From positions 17,918,001 through 17,982,000 of the forward strand of contig NC_079482.1 in NCBI RefSeq assembly GCF_026230105.1: DNA of 64,000 bases, written 5' to 3'. Numbering within the stretch: the first letter of the stretch is position 1; every line of letters begins with the position of its first letter. The position numbers and the translations under genes were made by a program. Shown here one piece after another: positions 13,501 through 39,059 of this stretch. The stretch is from Diorhabda sublineata. Its lineage: Eukaryota > Arthropoda > Insecta > Coleoptera > Chrysomelidae. Below the pieces are notes generated by a model. The model was not told the origin of the DNA. It saw only the letters and a list, made by a program, of their open reading frames with translations, and made no database searches.

Positions 13501-14880
13501 ATAAGCAACAGACAGTATAACCTTAGCATAAAGTTGACCAATAGGAATGGCTTTTACTTAATAAAATTGAGCTGTGGAACCCTAGTTAATATGAATGATT
13601 AGACCTATACACAGTTATAGCGGCGTTAGGGCTTGGGAGCGAGTTATCAGGTACCATAACAATAACACCTTACTAAATAATTATTACATTAATTAATTAA
13701 TTAATTAATCTCATTTTTGATCATTTGAATAATGCAACCACCAATAGATTTATTGAGAAAATTTGAGGAAATTGGAGAAATTTGAAGAAATATAGGTACG
13801 ATTTTAAAAGAATAGATAAGTTAACTTGTATGTTTGTAGATACGCAACATAGTACACAGTACATTAAAACCTAATAGGGAACAGCTATGCAAATAATCAA
13901 AATATTTTTGTGGATTTCTTTTTATATGTGATAACGTGTTGACCGAATCTTCAATAATCGAAGAAGTCATTAATCTATGCTAAAAAAAAAGAACAAAAAT
14001 TAGAAAAATTTGACTTATTAATAGTGAACTCAACTTACAACATGACATAAGTTTTTTTATACTTCTACCTTCAGATTTTGAAATTTTACTCTCCTTTGTA
14101 TAAAATAGATTAAAAAAGTGTGTCAGATTTGATTTTTTTTTGTTTATAAAAAATATACTTGTAAATTTGTTCTAAGACACCCATGAAGACTTTATAAGCT
14201 CAAGTATGACGAAAAATATAAATGGGCTAAGTATGACGAAACATATAAATGGACTAAGTATGCAACGAATTCTCTGTATTTTATGGTAAAATTATTTTCT
14301 TACACTACTCTATAGGACTATAATGGGGAACATTGGTAGATATTATTAAAACATATCAATTTGTCATTATATTAAAGTATAACAACTTAATTCACAAAAA
14401 TAAATTAAGATACGTTCCAAATTGAATACAACATAACATTATTGAGTCATGTTATATTAATGGATCTCTATACTATATCTCTGATTACGTTAAGGCTATT
14501 CCTATTTTTCTTTTACCTTAATTACGCCAATTATATTTTTATTATTTACAAAGAATATTCTCTATATCTACAAAGAAAAATAGAAGAGCTACATATTTTG
14601 GATTTTTATTACATTAAAACACTGAAATTAATTATTTTGTAATGGCAGTCATGTGTTTTTAACTACTGCTGCTTAAATGACTAGAAATTTTATAAGGCAA
14701 ACATATTTCAACATGAACTTCATATTTCGCCCCATGAACAAGTCTATTTTGCACTAAAGCAAAATGAAATGTAGCACCCTCAATGAATAGCAGAAAAATC
14801 TAAGGGGGACAAAATAAAGAATGGAAAGGTTAGAAAAATAACAGAACAAAAATCAGTGCTTTGATAAAGATGAATATTTA
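10540..14880. other. AT-rich intergenic sequence, no gene recognised
   Basis: No coding exon is supported on either strand. Contents I can name are a TTAA run at 13686-13711 and a two-and-a-bit-copy tandem repeat of about 28 bp at 14199-14266 (unit contains AAGTATGACGAAA). A 61-codon frame at 13010-13195 and a 66-codon frame at 14442-14642 have no homology I recognise and look like chance openings. Part may be an extended 3' UTR of DEPDC5. Confidence 0.5.
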
Positions 14881-14889
14881 AAAGATACA

Positions 14890-15010
14890 GTTAGATTAAC
14901 GTGAAAAATAATAGAAGCTGTAAACACCAAGACCAAGACCAATGGGGAGACCAACAAAGAATTGGATAGACCAAATCATGGAACTAAATAAAACACTAAT
15001 TCGACTCGTA
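14890..15010 (+). mobile_element. Short LINE C-terminal relic (tentative)
   Basis: One frame reads PRPRPMGRPTKNWIDQIMEL, resembling the GRP..W.DQI tail that follows the RT domain in several LINE families. It is only about 40 codons and has no flanking support. Confidence 0.35.
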
Positions 15011-15189
15011 AAAATGTGAGAGGAAATAACTATTTTTTTATGGGAAAATATATAGTTTGAGTCGACAAACAGCTTTGTAATAGAAACATATCAGAATATC
15101 AAAACATCACTTGTTTAGAATGTTCAGAGACGCGATCATCAAAGAAAATAATGACCAACCCTGGGACATGCCTCAGGACGTTGCATCGA

Positions 15190-15775
15190 AAAAGTTTAGC
15201 TTTGAGAAAAATTTTACCTTAATAATAAACTGTAAGTCTGGTCTGTCTGTCTGATCAAGACACCATACAAGAAATGAACAGAAATTCCAATAAATGCCTA
15301 GAAAAATTAAAGGAGCTAGACAAGAAAAATAAAGTTACCTACAATGGATTCCAAAACACACCGGAGCAAAGGGAAATGAACTAGGTGATAAGCTCGCTAG
15401 AGCGAGGGCAGCCAAACCCTTCATGGGACTCGAACCCTTCTGTGGTATCATCTAGAGAACAATGGAAAAGGCACTGAAAAAGAAGGTAAATAGGAGCAAA
15501 ACCATTTATAGAGACAACCTATAGGGACTGAGACAGGCAAAGACTCTTCTGGGAAACTATAACCAGAGAAGATCTGTTGAAACTATCAAACTAAGTAAGA
15601 ACAACCTAAGAATACTAACAGGAGTCCTATCGGGAAGCTGTTGCCTAAACAAATATCTCAAGATTATACACTTAGCAAATAATGCAACGTGCTGATTTTG
15701 TTGTACAGAGACGAAACCTCTATCCACATTCTCTCGATACATACATACATACATCAGAATATCAACTTTAAGAAA
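15190..15775 (+). mobile_element. Jockey-type LINE 3' region (RNase H and Cys-rich tail)
   Basis: Frame pieces read WIPKHTGAKGNELGDKLARA (the end of an RNase H domain, pattern H-G..GNE.AD.LA), then FMGLEPFCGI. After that comes LRILTGVLSGSCCLNKYLKI and a degraded C..C..E tail. This is the usual order after the RT of Jockey-group elements. It is broken by stops and plus-stranded, with no intact poly(A) tail visible. Confidence 0.75.
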
Positions 15776-16539
15776 TGGAAGACCTTTTAACTATAGAATA
15801 AGTTTCAATTGATATTTATTTGAATAAAATAAATTCTATCAGCAACTAGATCTTAGCCTACTAAAAAAAGGTTGACGATTTTTAACAAGTATTTTTCAAA
15901 CCAACACTCTATTAGAAGAAATTTTATTTATGTATATCCACAGATTCTTTATTTCTTACTTATATAATAAATGCCAACTTTCTGCCAACTATCTAACTTT
16001 TGATTCTATTATTCAGATATCAAAAAAAACTGGTTTATTTAACTGTATTGAGAAACTTTGAGTCATTGATATTCTTTCATATTTGTTGTACTTGATACAT
16101 GAAATATTTTATTTAGAAATTTTACAATCCAAAATATGTCCAACTTAATTTCTAGCAATAATTATTACTACAAATATGGCACTTTATTAAGCACCTAATT
16201 TGAATAAATAACAATAGTATATACAATAACGAATTTTTATAAATTTTACTATGATATAAAAACATCAGATCGAAAAAAAACTATTTCAATAAAGTATAAG
16301 AACTTAGAAAAGAGATTAGTATTGAGTTCCAAATACAACTCCACCATATACCAATTAAGAGTAACTAAAAACTACCTTTCTTAATTGTATTACTAGTTTG
16401 TATTGTTACATACAAATAGAAATGCAATCTTTAACTACTGCTGCTTTATAGCCACAGAGTATCTGTGTAAATATTCCAAGCAACAGGAAGATCATTTTAA
16501 ACTACATATTGGAAATAACTTCTAAACCGATACGTGCAA

Positions 16540-16715
16540 TATTTTCAACTGTTTACTGTTAACACTACCACTACACCACAGTACACTGTCTGAGGCGCGT
16601 TTATATAACCAAGTTATTGTCTTCAGAGACTGAAGGTTAACAGTTTAACTTGGTTCCCGAAACGCGCGTGAGACAGTGTAATTGTGAGTGTTGGTGTAAT
16701 GGTAGTGTAAATAGT
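16540..16715. repeat. Foldback / MITE-like inverted-repeat element
   Basis: Left blocks 16563-16578, 16583-16602 and 16607-16616 are inverted copies of right blocks 16692-16707, 16660-16679 and 16646-16655, nested in order. The centre holds CTTCAGAGACTGAAG (16621-16635), itself a 6-bp stem with a 3-base loop. The arms contain ACACTGTCT and GCGCGTTT, GC-rich for this region. A one-armed copy is at 47.69 kb. Confidence 0.8.
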
Positions 16716-18180
16716 TCAGTATGAATATCACCAACGGTTCCAAAAATTCCAACTTATTTATTACATTCCAATACTTTCTACTTTTTATTTTCTCAAAGTT
16801 CTCGCGTTCTTTAATAACCACAATTTTCTAGTAGTAGTCAAGAAAGTTACCCCAACGATTCGGCCCTTCTTCCACAACCCTTCTCGCCCATTCTTATTTA
16901 ATAAAAAATAATTAATCGATAGGAAAAATGATTGAGAAATCACTCAAGACATCTTCAATGAGAGGCGTAATTATTTTTCTAAAAAATTTCTATAGAAAAA
17001 GAACTGTGTTTATGTAAAAAACTAGTGATGCTGAATTCTGAATTTTATTGACAATGCTGGTGCAAACTACCGTTTAAACAATTCCTGTATGCCTCTTGGT
17101 GTAAATGGCACATTCTCTTTTCTGTCTTCAGAAGTAAAATGGGTTAAAGAACAATGAATATGATTGTATACAACGAAATGTAGAAATCTGTGAAGTATTT
17201 GACATTTAAATGATTTGTTTAATGTTGATTAATATTTCAAATATATCTCTCTCTTATACTTCCAATAACATTTATTAAAATCATCTTTCAACATTTTCTA
17301 AATACATAATACATTTTTAATTGTTAAATATCAGTTTAGCACCATCTAATGGCCATGAAAAATTAAATTTTTCAAGAATGACTAGTGTTGATAAATTTTT
17401 AATTTTTTTGTATAAAGTTGCATTCGGTATTTGGTAAAGGTGTTTGTTCGCCACTTAAAACACTCATAATTATTTAGATCACAAAAAAAATGGTAGAAGG
17501 ACTGAGTCTAATATGACAACTTATATGAACAATTTATTTTTAAATGATGAATAATTGTTCCTGTTGCCTGAATTGAACAAAAATGCATAAACTTCTAAGA
17601 GGAAACTTACATATATATATATAATGAACAGCTACAGTATAACATCACTATTAACCTAATAACCCAATCGATGGTTTTATTCTATAAAAATAATAAAAAA
17701 CTCTTAATTTTAAAATTGGAGATCGCGACCTAAATAATTTTGTACTTTTACAAATTTTGCATCATTGATTTACATTTTTTCGAGTATTGAGTTGATCAAA
17801 ACTTTCTTTAATATAATATATACAGTGAGATTTCTGTGAGCGCATGTAAATCAATGTTGCATACAGTATGCATTCAAAAATCAACGATTTTCTAATTTTT
17901 GCTATCTGATAAAAATATTTATATACAAAGTGTACATAACTTTTGCTTTGCTATATCTACAAAATGTCACATAAACTTTACAAATCCAGTTGTAAAAAAA
18001 CTAAATCAACAATAAACTTTACAAATTAGTAAAAAATAAAAATAACTTATAATCAAGTTGTAGAAAATTGGGGCAATATGCACCGAAAAAAATATATTTC
18101 CAAAAAAAAATAAACATGTTTTATACACTAGCTTACTTAAAATAAATACAAACAATGTATATTTGAAAATTGCACACTAC
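16716..18180. other. AT-rich intergenic sequence, nothing recognised
   Basis: Between the foldback element and the end of upSET I see only AT-rich unique sequence and a short (TA)n near 17609-17625. No frame with supporting splice sites or family motifs was found. The right end may be 3' UTR of upSET. Confidence 0.4.
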
Positions 18181-18182
18181 AA

Positions 18183-18188
18183 TTTATT
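18183..18188 (-). terminator. Candidate polyadenylation signal of upSET
   Basis: AATAAA on the minus strand 11 bases after the upSET stop (18199-18201). It is close to the stop, so a more distal signal in the AT-rich flank may be used instead. Confidence 0.4.
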
Positions 18189-18198
18189 ACTTAAATTT

Positions 18199-32141
<13,943 letters not shown>

Positions 32142-32571
32142 CTAGAACAAAAGGTCTTGGTGTAAAATAGTGTTATTTAAAAACTTTCTTGCAAACAGAG
32201 CTATATAATTTATATTGTATAATGGTACCCTTAATACATTTAATTGGCCTATTAACAATTTGAAGATATTGACATTATATCTAAAAATATTCATTTCCCA
32301 ACTAAGTATATTTGTATTTTTTCTCTTATTTAAATATTAAGATTACAAACTTAACAAAATGCAATTTATAATGCAGTTAGGTTTTAAGGAGTAATTTCAT
32401 GTATAATAAAATTACAAATAGACTAAATTAATTGTTATCTGTAAAAAAGTGAAGGCATTTTCTGTAAACTTACAAGAGTCTAGTACTCTATGTAATATAA
32501 ATCTGCTGTATAATTACAATAATCATAATTACAATTGCTTACAATAATAAAAAATAATATATATAGCAATA

Positions 32572-32574
<3 letters not shown>

Positions 32575-32638
<64 letters not shown>
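32575..32638. repeat. (TA)n microsatellite in upSET 5' intron
   Basis: About 32 AT units. It yields artefactual Ile-Tyr frames on both strands and is not coding. Confidence 0.95.
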
Positions 32639-32642
<4 letters not shown>

Positions 32643-33694
32643 TTAAAACACACCAATCTTATATATTCCTATTGCTTGAGAGATTCAAATAAAAATAGAA
32701 CTGTCAACTTTATCCTAACCTATTTTTAACTTGATAAACAAGCTCATGCAAAATTGTAAACAAGAAGTATACTGAGTTCAAATTAAATAATCCAGATAAT
32801 ATGTATGAGCAAATAAAGATTTAGTTTATTTATTTTACAAAAGACAAGATGTATTTTTGAATTGCAAGATACAGCATGGCAAAATATAATAGATACCCAA
32901 TTTTGTACTACAATTATTATTACAATACAAAATAGAATAAAATATAAATTGATTTATAAATAAAGCTCCTGGAATGAGTTGTGAAATGGTAACTGAACAT
33001 TGTAATTTCACAAAAATAAGTTAGTTCATTATTAGTTTGGAATACGTTGAATACATTATTGCTGATCATATTAATGGTGAGGTATTACTGAAGCAGATCA
33101 TGATAATACAGTCAAAAAAAAATTCACTTGACAGATTTTAAAGAACATACAACTATCTTAAAACTACCACATAAGACTCCTGGTGTGTGCTGTCTTACAA
33201 CAAGGCATTGGGAAACTTTGTGAAGATGTTAGGAAAACCACACCTGCATTTTTTTTAAATTAAAGAGCACTATTGCTGGTAAGTATAAAAATCAAAAAAA
33301 ATTACTATCAAGTTTATAAGCTTTGGTGGCCAAATAGTTTACAGCAGTATTGAATTTTCTATAATGCAAAAGGGAATTTAGTTGATGCTATAAGAAAAAT
33401 CCACTACTCAAGTTTATAAAAAAAGTAATTAAAACATTTTTTGCATATAAAATTGACATATAAATACGAAATGTATTGATAAACAATACTGACAACTGCC
33501 TTGTCAAACATGTATGGGACATTATCCTAAGTTTTATTTATCTGTTTAATACAATTAGTTTTTTGTAAATTGAAAGTAAAATATCCTTAACATTTACAAA
33601 ATATTTATGTTTAAATTAATAAGATAGCAATGCAGACAAAATTATTACAAATTTAGATGAATGGTTGAAAGCGACGGCGTCAATTCCCGAGGTC

Positions 33695-33704
33695 GCGCAT
33701 GCGT
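33695..33704. promoter_or_regulatory. NRF1/Ewg-like palindromic site
   Basis: GCGCATGCGT within a locally GC-rich patch matches the core of the NRF1-type consensus (GCGCATGCGC) at nine of ten positions. It lies in the upSET first intron and could mark an alternative promoter. This is motif evidence only. Confidence 0.3.
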
Positions 33705-34524
33705 TAATTTCACGTCTGATATGTACGTGTGGGGCCCGAAAAAGGAGAACACAAAACACAGGAAATATTTTAAACTTGCTGCTTATATCTTTTACGAAAG
33801 TTTTTTTTCTAACTTGATTGATATTGCGTAGGCGCGATGCACTAAATATACTATTTTATATGTAAATATGGGGTCAATAATAGTTCATATCTTAATTAGT
33901 TTATGCAAATAGACAGGTACTGCGCAAAGAAAAACAAATTACATAACTTCGACTAAATGACAGACTTATCGAAAAGATCTATTTATTTTGCTAGTAGAAT
34001 AACATTCACGTATTCCCATTCATAGTATCACTGCAAAACATCAAATAATTTTATGAAGTTTTTACAAAGAGTACACTTAGTATTTTAATCAAGGAAAATA
34101 TTGACATCTTTGTAACAGTTTCAATATTGATAATTATTAAAGCAGTTTTCTTATGTATTTGTATATCATCCAATATTTTTTATAGTTTTATTTGTTATTA
34201 ATAATTGTAAATCCCCACGCATAGCCTATAACTTTCTTATAAGAAATGAAAACTGTGATACGAGCTCATTGCAACTGTGTCCATATTTATACAGCGTATT
34301 TACGTCAAAATAAAAAAATTATGTTTTCATGCACAAACATTTCTATTAGAATAATTTTGTTTTAAAATTGAGTTTTGTGAGTAATTATAATGATCTGAGA
34401 TTTTAAGAGAAATATATAGCTACCCGGCAAAATACATATTAGGAATGAATTGGAAATAATTTCATTATGCTAACCAAAATGACCTCAAAAAACATCGAAA
34501 CTTAAAAAAGAATAGAAAACTCAC

Positions 34525-34750
34525 CTGGGAATGCTTAAAAAGAAATTTAAGTTTTCAACAACCGATGTAAACAGAAACATTTTTTACTAAAATCAACACT
34601 GCGATGCTCTCGATGAACTTTTCTATAACTTTAACACATTTTATGGTTTATTTTCACCGATCAAGCAATGTTTTGCTAAATTATTACCGCATATTTAGGA
34701 CAAATTCTATAACACTTTTCAAAAGAGACATCTAAACTAAATATGGCAGC
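34525..34750 (-). other. Probable 5' non-coding exon of upSET
   Basis: The 3' border is a good donor (CCCAG|GTGAGT at 34525). The upstream limit is unknown. The exon has a small upstream frame starting at 34580 that would run into a stop shortly after the junction with 32141. It lies about 230 bp from the 3' end of NDUFA5. Confidence 0.45.
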
Positions 34751-34756
34751 CATATT
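34740..34756. promoter_or_regulatory. Dyad of YY1/Pho-like sites at the upSET 5' end
   Basis: AATATGGCAGCCATATT is a perfect inverted repeat around one base and places two opposed GCCAT cores, the core of YY1/Pho sites, at the presumed transcription start of upSET. It is positioned between upSET and the end of NDUFA5. Function is inferred from motif and position. Confidence 0.4.
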
Positions 34757-34977
34757 CTGTACAAAACAAAGGAAATCTAGCTAGGAAACCTTCTTCGATG
34801 TTCAGAATTTGCATCCGTTTTCCGGTCTAAAGCTTTTAAAATGTACTCTAGGTGACGCTACATCATAAAAATTGACACATTTGACAATTGGCATGCTTAT
34901 ATTTTGCATTCTTTAACACAAAGTAAACAAAGATAGATTTAAGATGTATAATAAAAAGATGTATCTTATACTCCAAT

Positions 34978-34983
34978 TTTATT
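34978..34983 (-). terminator. Polyadenylation signal of NDUFA5
   Basis: AATAAA on the minus strand about 50 bases past the NDUFA5 stop, overlapping a second AATAAA at 34982-34987. Confidence 0.6.
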
Positions 34984-35031
34984 TATTTCAACATTTACAA
35001 AACAACTATTATGAAACGTGTTATAATTTCA

Positions 35032-35397
35032 TTAAGATCGAGGCTGAGCTGGTGGCCAAACCCACTGTGTAGGAGGAGCTTCTTTCAATAAAGGTTCCCA
35101 AGGTTTCCAATTTAACATTTTTCGGGCAAGTAATAATTCATTTTCTGCTTGGACAATAACTTCTTCAATTTGACCACAACCTATTTGTTTTTCAATTGTG
35201 TTAACATCAGTTGTAGACTTTAAAATTCTAGACCTTTCATTTATTACATCTTCTGTGTGCTTCCTATAAGCAGCAGTTTCAGGCATTTTTTGTAATGTTC
35301 TTAAAATCTTACTATATAAAATTCCTAATGTGTGATGAGGATTCTTTGCAACATTAAGGCCAGTTAGTCCTGTTGTTATCTTTGTAAATCCTGCCAT
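35032..35397 (-). CDS. NDUFA5: NDUFA5 / ND-B13, complex I accessory subunit
   Basis: Accessory subunit of the matrix arm of NADH:ubiquinone oxidoreductase in the mitochondrial inner membrane. The 121-residue single-exon frame begins MAGFTKITTGLTGL and contains HHTLGILYSKIL, AYRKHTEDVINER and QAENELLLARKMLNWKPWEP. These align along the whole ~116-residue animal family, which has no classic cleaved presequence. I chose the ATG at 35395-35397 because the family starts MAG..K.TTGL. The frame is open 31 codons further upstream but holds no ATG there. It is head to head with mRpS35. Confidence 0.96.
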   Translation of the reverse strand: MAGFTKITTGLTGLNVAKNPHHTLGILYSKILRTLQKMPETAAYRKHTEDVINERSRILKSTTDVNTIEKQIGCGQIEEVIVQAENELLLARKMLNWKPWEPLLKEAPPTQWVWPPAQPRS

Positions 35398-36297
35398 AAT
35401 TTTTTGGAATTTACTTTTCACGTAACTCGAACTACTTGCCAGAATTTTGACATGTGTCAACTGAATCTTCCTGATCTTTGCTACAAGCACAGAATATCAA
35501 AACCAAAGTTAATATTACAGACAAACCAGTCAATATACTTCTATACTTTCTCTATGATGAACATTTTTTTTAATAGATATCCGTAACTTTAATATCCAAA
35601 AACTTTTATTTGTATTTTTACCGCTTCCACGCAAATAGATAATAAAAATAATATTCAAAATAAGCCAAATTAAGTAATTCTTCCAAACCGTGCACTTATC
35701 CGGACGATTTAAAATAAATAATTCGATAGTTGTCGTTTGTAGCCCGCCCTACATTTATGCGTATCCTTTTTGTAAGAGTAAAAATAGTAAAAGGAACATT
35801 TATCACTCTAGAAATCTCATAACATTCTTCATCTGTGTGAAAGTCTACTCACGCTGACGTTGATACAAAATAAGAAATAGATATGAAGCTCTTTCTGTTT
35901 GTATGAAATAAATGAAAAACAAATTTCAAGTGATAAATATCTATACAATAATTTTTATTAGTAGATTCCATATGAATAAATCATTCAATTGTAAAAAATT
36001 TCCATCCAACCAATCAAAACGTTGAATAAGAGATTCTCACGACCTCGATACTCAAAATTTCCAACATAATTCAGCATCATAATTAGATATTAAAATATTT
36101 TTTAGTAAGAGTTCTCTAAATAATTTATGGCGTTTGTCCATACAGAACATATCTTGTTCAGTTGTTGTCCATTAGCTCCAATATATCTTGTAGAGTTAAC
36201 CACAGAACATACCCTATTGGGAGTCAACTGTCATTATAGTTGCTCAAAATAATGCATAGGTTAATGCTATAACCTGAAGAAAAAAAAACGAAGAAAA
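35398..36297. promoter_or_regulatory. Shared upstream region of NDUFA5 and mRpS35
   Basis: About 900 bp lie between the two start codons, with no other gene. Both genes make mitochondrial proteins, so a shared or paired promoter is plausible. No specific factor site was identified with confidence. Confidence 0.4.
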
Positions 36298-39006
36298 ATG
36301 CTGAACTGTATGAAAACTCTTGAAAGAAATTATTTATCAAACTTTGAAAAGAAAATATGCTGTTGGTATTCAAATACAGTAGTAGAAGCAAAGGGCAAGT
36401 ACCTAGTTATTGCATTCTGTACTCAAATTGTAGTTTAATATATATTATGAGCAACCTTGTTACAAACTAATGTGTGATATTTTTAATTATTTATGATTAC
36501 TATCTAAATGTCCAATAGAAGTGAATATGTGGATTTGCAATACTAACTCAATTTTGTTTATAGACGAGTTTCGAGTACTTAATATAAGGAAATCTAAAGG
36601 GGCATTTCAAGAAAGAAAGCCGAAGAGAGTAATGCCTGTATTGCCTCCAAGGTTGGTGTAAACATTTATATCAAATTAAACATTAAACTCCTTATTGCTT
36701 TCAGAACAAAACAAATGAAAGTAGATCAAGATTGGGGAAGTGTTTGGCCAGGCCCAAGATCTTTTCATCCAGCCACAGTTCCGTTACCAGTTAGACAAGG
36801 TTATGTAGAAAAACGAGCTTCTCCTGATAAATTTGCAAATGCAGAGTTGATGAAAATTCCTAATTTTCTTCATTTAACACCTCCTGTTATTGAGAGACAA
36901 TGTAAAGCTTTAAAGAAATTTTGCACCAGCTGGCCAAAAGCTTTAGACAATGATGAAAACTGTGAAAAGCATTTTCCTTTTGAGTTTACATTTAGCGATT
37001 ATTGTTATTCCTCCCCATCTATAAGAAATCCTTTAGCTCGAATAGTTACCATGAAGTTTAAATTGGAATCATTAAAATTGAATCGTAGAGCAAAAGATAA
37101 ATTTTTAAGACTTGTTGGAGATAGGTACGATGAAGCAAGTGATACTGTAACTATAGTCACAGACAGATGTCCCCTTAGAAAGCAAAATTATGACTATGCA
37201 TTATACCTAATTACTGCTCTGTACCACGAATCTTGGGTAAGTGAATTTTTAATGAATATTTCATTATCATAATTTTATTTTTTGTAGAATGTTGAACCTT
37301 GGGAACAGTTAAAATCAGAAGCTGATATGGAATGTTATGAATGGGATAAAAGCAAATCTAAAACCAACATTGAACAATTATTTAATACGACTTCTGATAA
37401 AATAGATAATATTGATATGTATGCAAATTCAGTAGATAGACTGATGAATGAAGGTTAGATTCTCTTATGGCATTTGAATGTATTTCTAGTAATTGATACC
37501 TATTATTCAGTTGTTGACACTCCATTAATTTACAAGTACCAATTATTGACAAAAACTTTATTTTTTCTTTATTACATGAATATATGAAATTATTAATGAC
37601 TTAGTAATAACAAAAATAGGCATTAAAGAATAGGTTTCAGGCTTCAAATATATCTGTCTCCTTTGAACAAGTATATTTTTTTCTATCACCAATAATTTTC
37701 AATTCTGGTTGTTCCAGTTTCTGAGTGCAATATGACTCTTAAGGTGTAGACAGCTACTACTCCAGCTGCATTTGAAGTCACTGAAACTAACGTTTTCCTT
37801 TTCATTGGTTCCAGCAATATAGATGTTTTTGTCGTCCTTTTTTCTCAGTACCTTATCACTTTTCTGTTGAAGGAAAAATGCATTTTCATCGCTATTAAAA
37901 ACATGTGTAGCTTTATTAGTTGCATCTAATAGATCCTTAGATTCAAGATAAGCTCTCATTTCCCCAAAGCATTGCCTAATTTTCTCTTCTGATACCCTGA
38001 TACCCTTTCTCGTGTCAGAGTTAAATTTTGTGCAACTCTTAGACCTAAATTTCGGTCCATGTTTAGAAATGAACTGAACCATTTTCTACCTGGACGAAAA
38101 TTTCTGAAATTATTCTTTTTTGCAGTAAAAGTTGTACACTATCTAATAGATCTTTTTGAATAGGGCGATGAGTCATATTGTTCTACCAAATATTCTTCTT
38201 CAGGGGTGAGAATTGTAGTTGGTCCCATAAGACATTCTATGGACAATTTTCCACTTGACCTGTAATATAAGGTAATTCTTAGCACAGAGTATGACCTGGC
38301 CGCCGAGGCTGCAGGTATGTCTATTGCTACAGCTTCTAGAGCTTCATTCATCTGCTCTTTGGAATAATTTTTTTGGTGCCATATCTGCAATAAATTCTCA
38401 ATAAATAGACCTTTGTAGAAATTATTCAAAAGAAACAATATAAATAAACCGCCTGCTATAGTAAAAACGAATAAAACAAACATCAAACTGATTCTGGGTA
38501 TTTCTGACGCCGCGCTTCTGCCGAATTTTAGAATTCCACTACAATCGAACAATACCGGCTCTAGGATCCAAATAGTATACTTGTTCATAACAATATTAAC
38601 ACGTTACGTGTCCTGCATTTCATAAATGGTTTGCAAAATGAATTTATTGATAATTCCTCAACTTTTGTGATCCAGTGTTTTACCAGTAATCAATAAAGCG
38701 TTTACTAAAATATATTGGAAGTACTGAGCATATTATATTAGTTCATAGTGAATCGATTTTATATAAACAAATTACCTAACATGCAAGAGGAATTTCTGGA
38801 ATTATTGGCGATATTTATTACTGAAAATAAACTGTTAGTGAAGTCATGAATAAATTCACTAATACATATTTTCTACTTCATTGATCAATTCTCATAGTTA
38901 AAGTAGGATTTTCTTGTTTTTAGGTGAAAATGAGTATACCATTAACAAATACGGAGAAGCAGTACGAAAAATTTTAGGCTTACCTTCTACTGTAACATGC
39001 ACGTAA
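36298..39006 (+). CDS. mRpS35: mRpS35, mitochondrial small-subunit ribosomal protein mS35
   Basis: Component of the mitochondrial 28S ribosomal subunit. Exons are 36298-36394, 36564-36651, 36705-37236, 37288-37453 and 38924-39006, giving 321 residues; the human protein is of similar length. Core motifs are MKVDQDWGSVWPGPRSFHP, FEFTFSDYCYSSPSIRNP, KDKFLRLVGDRY and ITALYHESWNVEPWE. The C-terminus is VRKILGLPSTVTCT. The first exon encodes a basic N-terminus fit for import. It joins the next exon in frame only through a GC donor (AAAGG with the cut before GCAAGT), so that junction and the start are the weakest part. The fourth intron carries an antisense pogo-like relic. AATAAA follows at 39018. 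Confidence 0.93.
37690..38610 (-). mobile_element. Pogo-like (CENP-B/Jerky type) transposase relic in mRpS35 intron
   Basis: Minus-strand frames give WHQKNYSKEQMNEALEAVA and then SYSVLRITLYYRSSGK with GPTTILTPEEEYLVEQ, the psq-type helix-turn-helix of pogo/Tigger proteins. Farther 3' come KHGPKFRSKSCTKF and HVFNSDENAFFL, the latter holding the first acidic residue of the DDE domain. The frames are separated by a shift near 38090-38140 and the end of the DDE domain is missing. The upstream flank recurs at 6.1 kb. Confidence 0.8.
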
Positions 39007-39017
39007 ATTTTTAAGAA

Positions 39018-39023
39018 AATAAA
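39018..39023 (+). terminator. Polyadenylation signal of mRpS35
   Basis: AATAAA 11 bases past the mRpS35 stop; the downstream sequence is T-rich (TGTGTCTTTACTT). Confidence 0.6.
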
Positions 39024-39059
39024 TAATATGTAAATATATGTGTCTTTACTTCATTGAAT

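Larger units (their letters stand above)
32142..34524 (-). other. First intron of upSET (may hide a coding or alternative first exon)
   Basis: From the acceptor before 32141 to a CAG|GTGAGT donor ending an exon at 34525. The 34525 exon cannot supply the start codon: in the phase needed it has a stop immediately upstream. A small ATG-bearing exon ending one base into a codon should therefore lie here or farther upstream. I searched visible donors and found none convincing. A GC-richer patch at 33665-33740 is the only sequence that stands out. Confidence 0.5.

Noticed and set aside
14199..14266. Tandem 28-bp units as a CRISPR-like array
   Set aside because: Just over two directly adjoining copies without spacers, in an animal-type genome.
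34525..34580. ATG at 34578-34580 as the start of upSET
   Set aside because: Spliced to the exon at 32141 it reaches a stop within four codons, so it can be at most an upstream ORF.
35398..35490. 31-codon N-terminal extension of NDUFA5 resembling a basic presequence
   Set aside because: The frame is open but contains no ATG (it begins at GTG after an in-frame stop), and the family starts at the internal MAGF.
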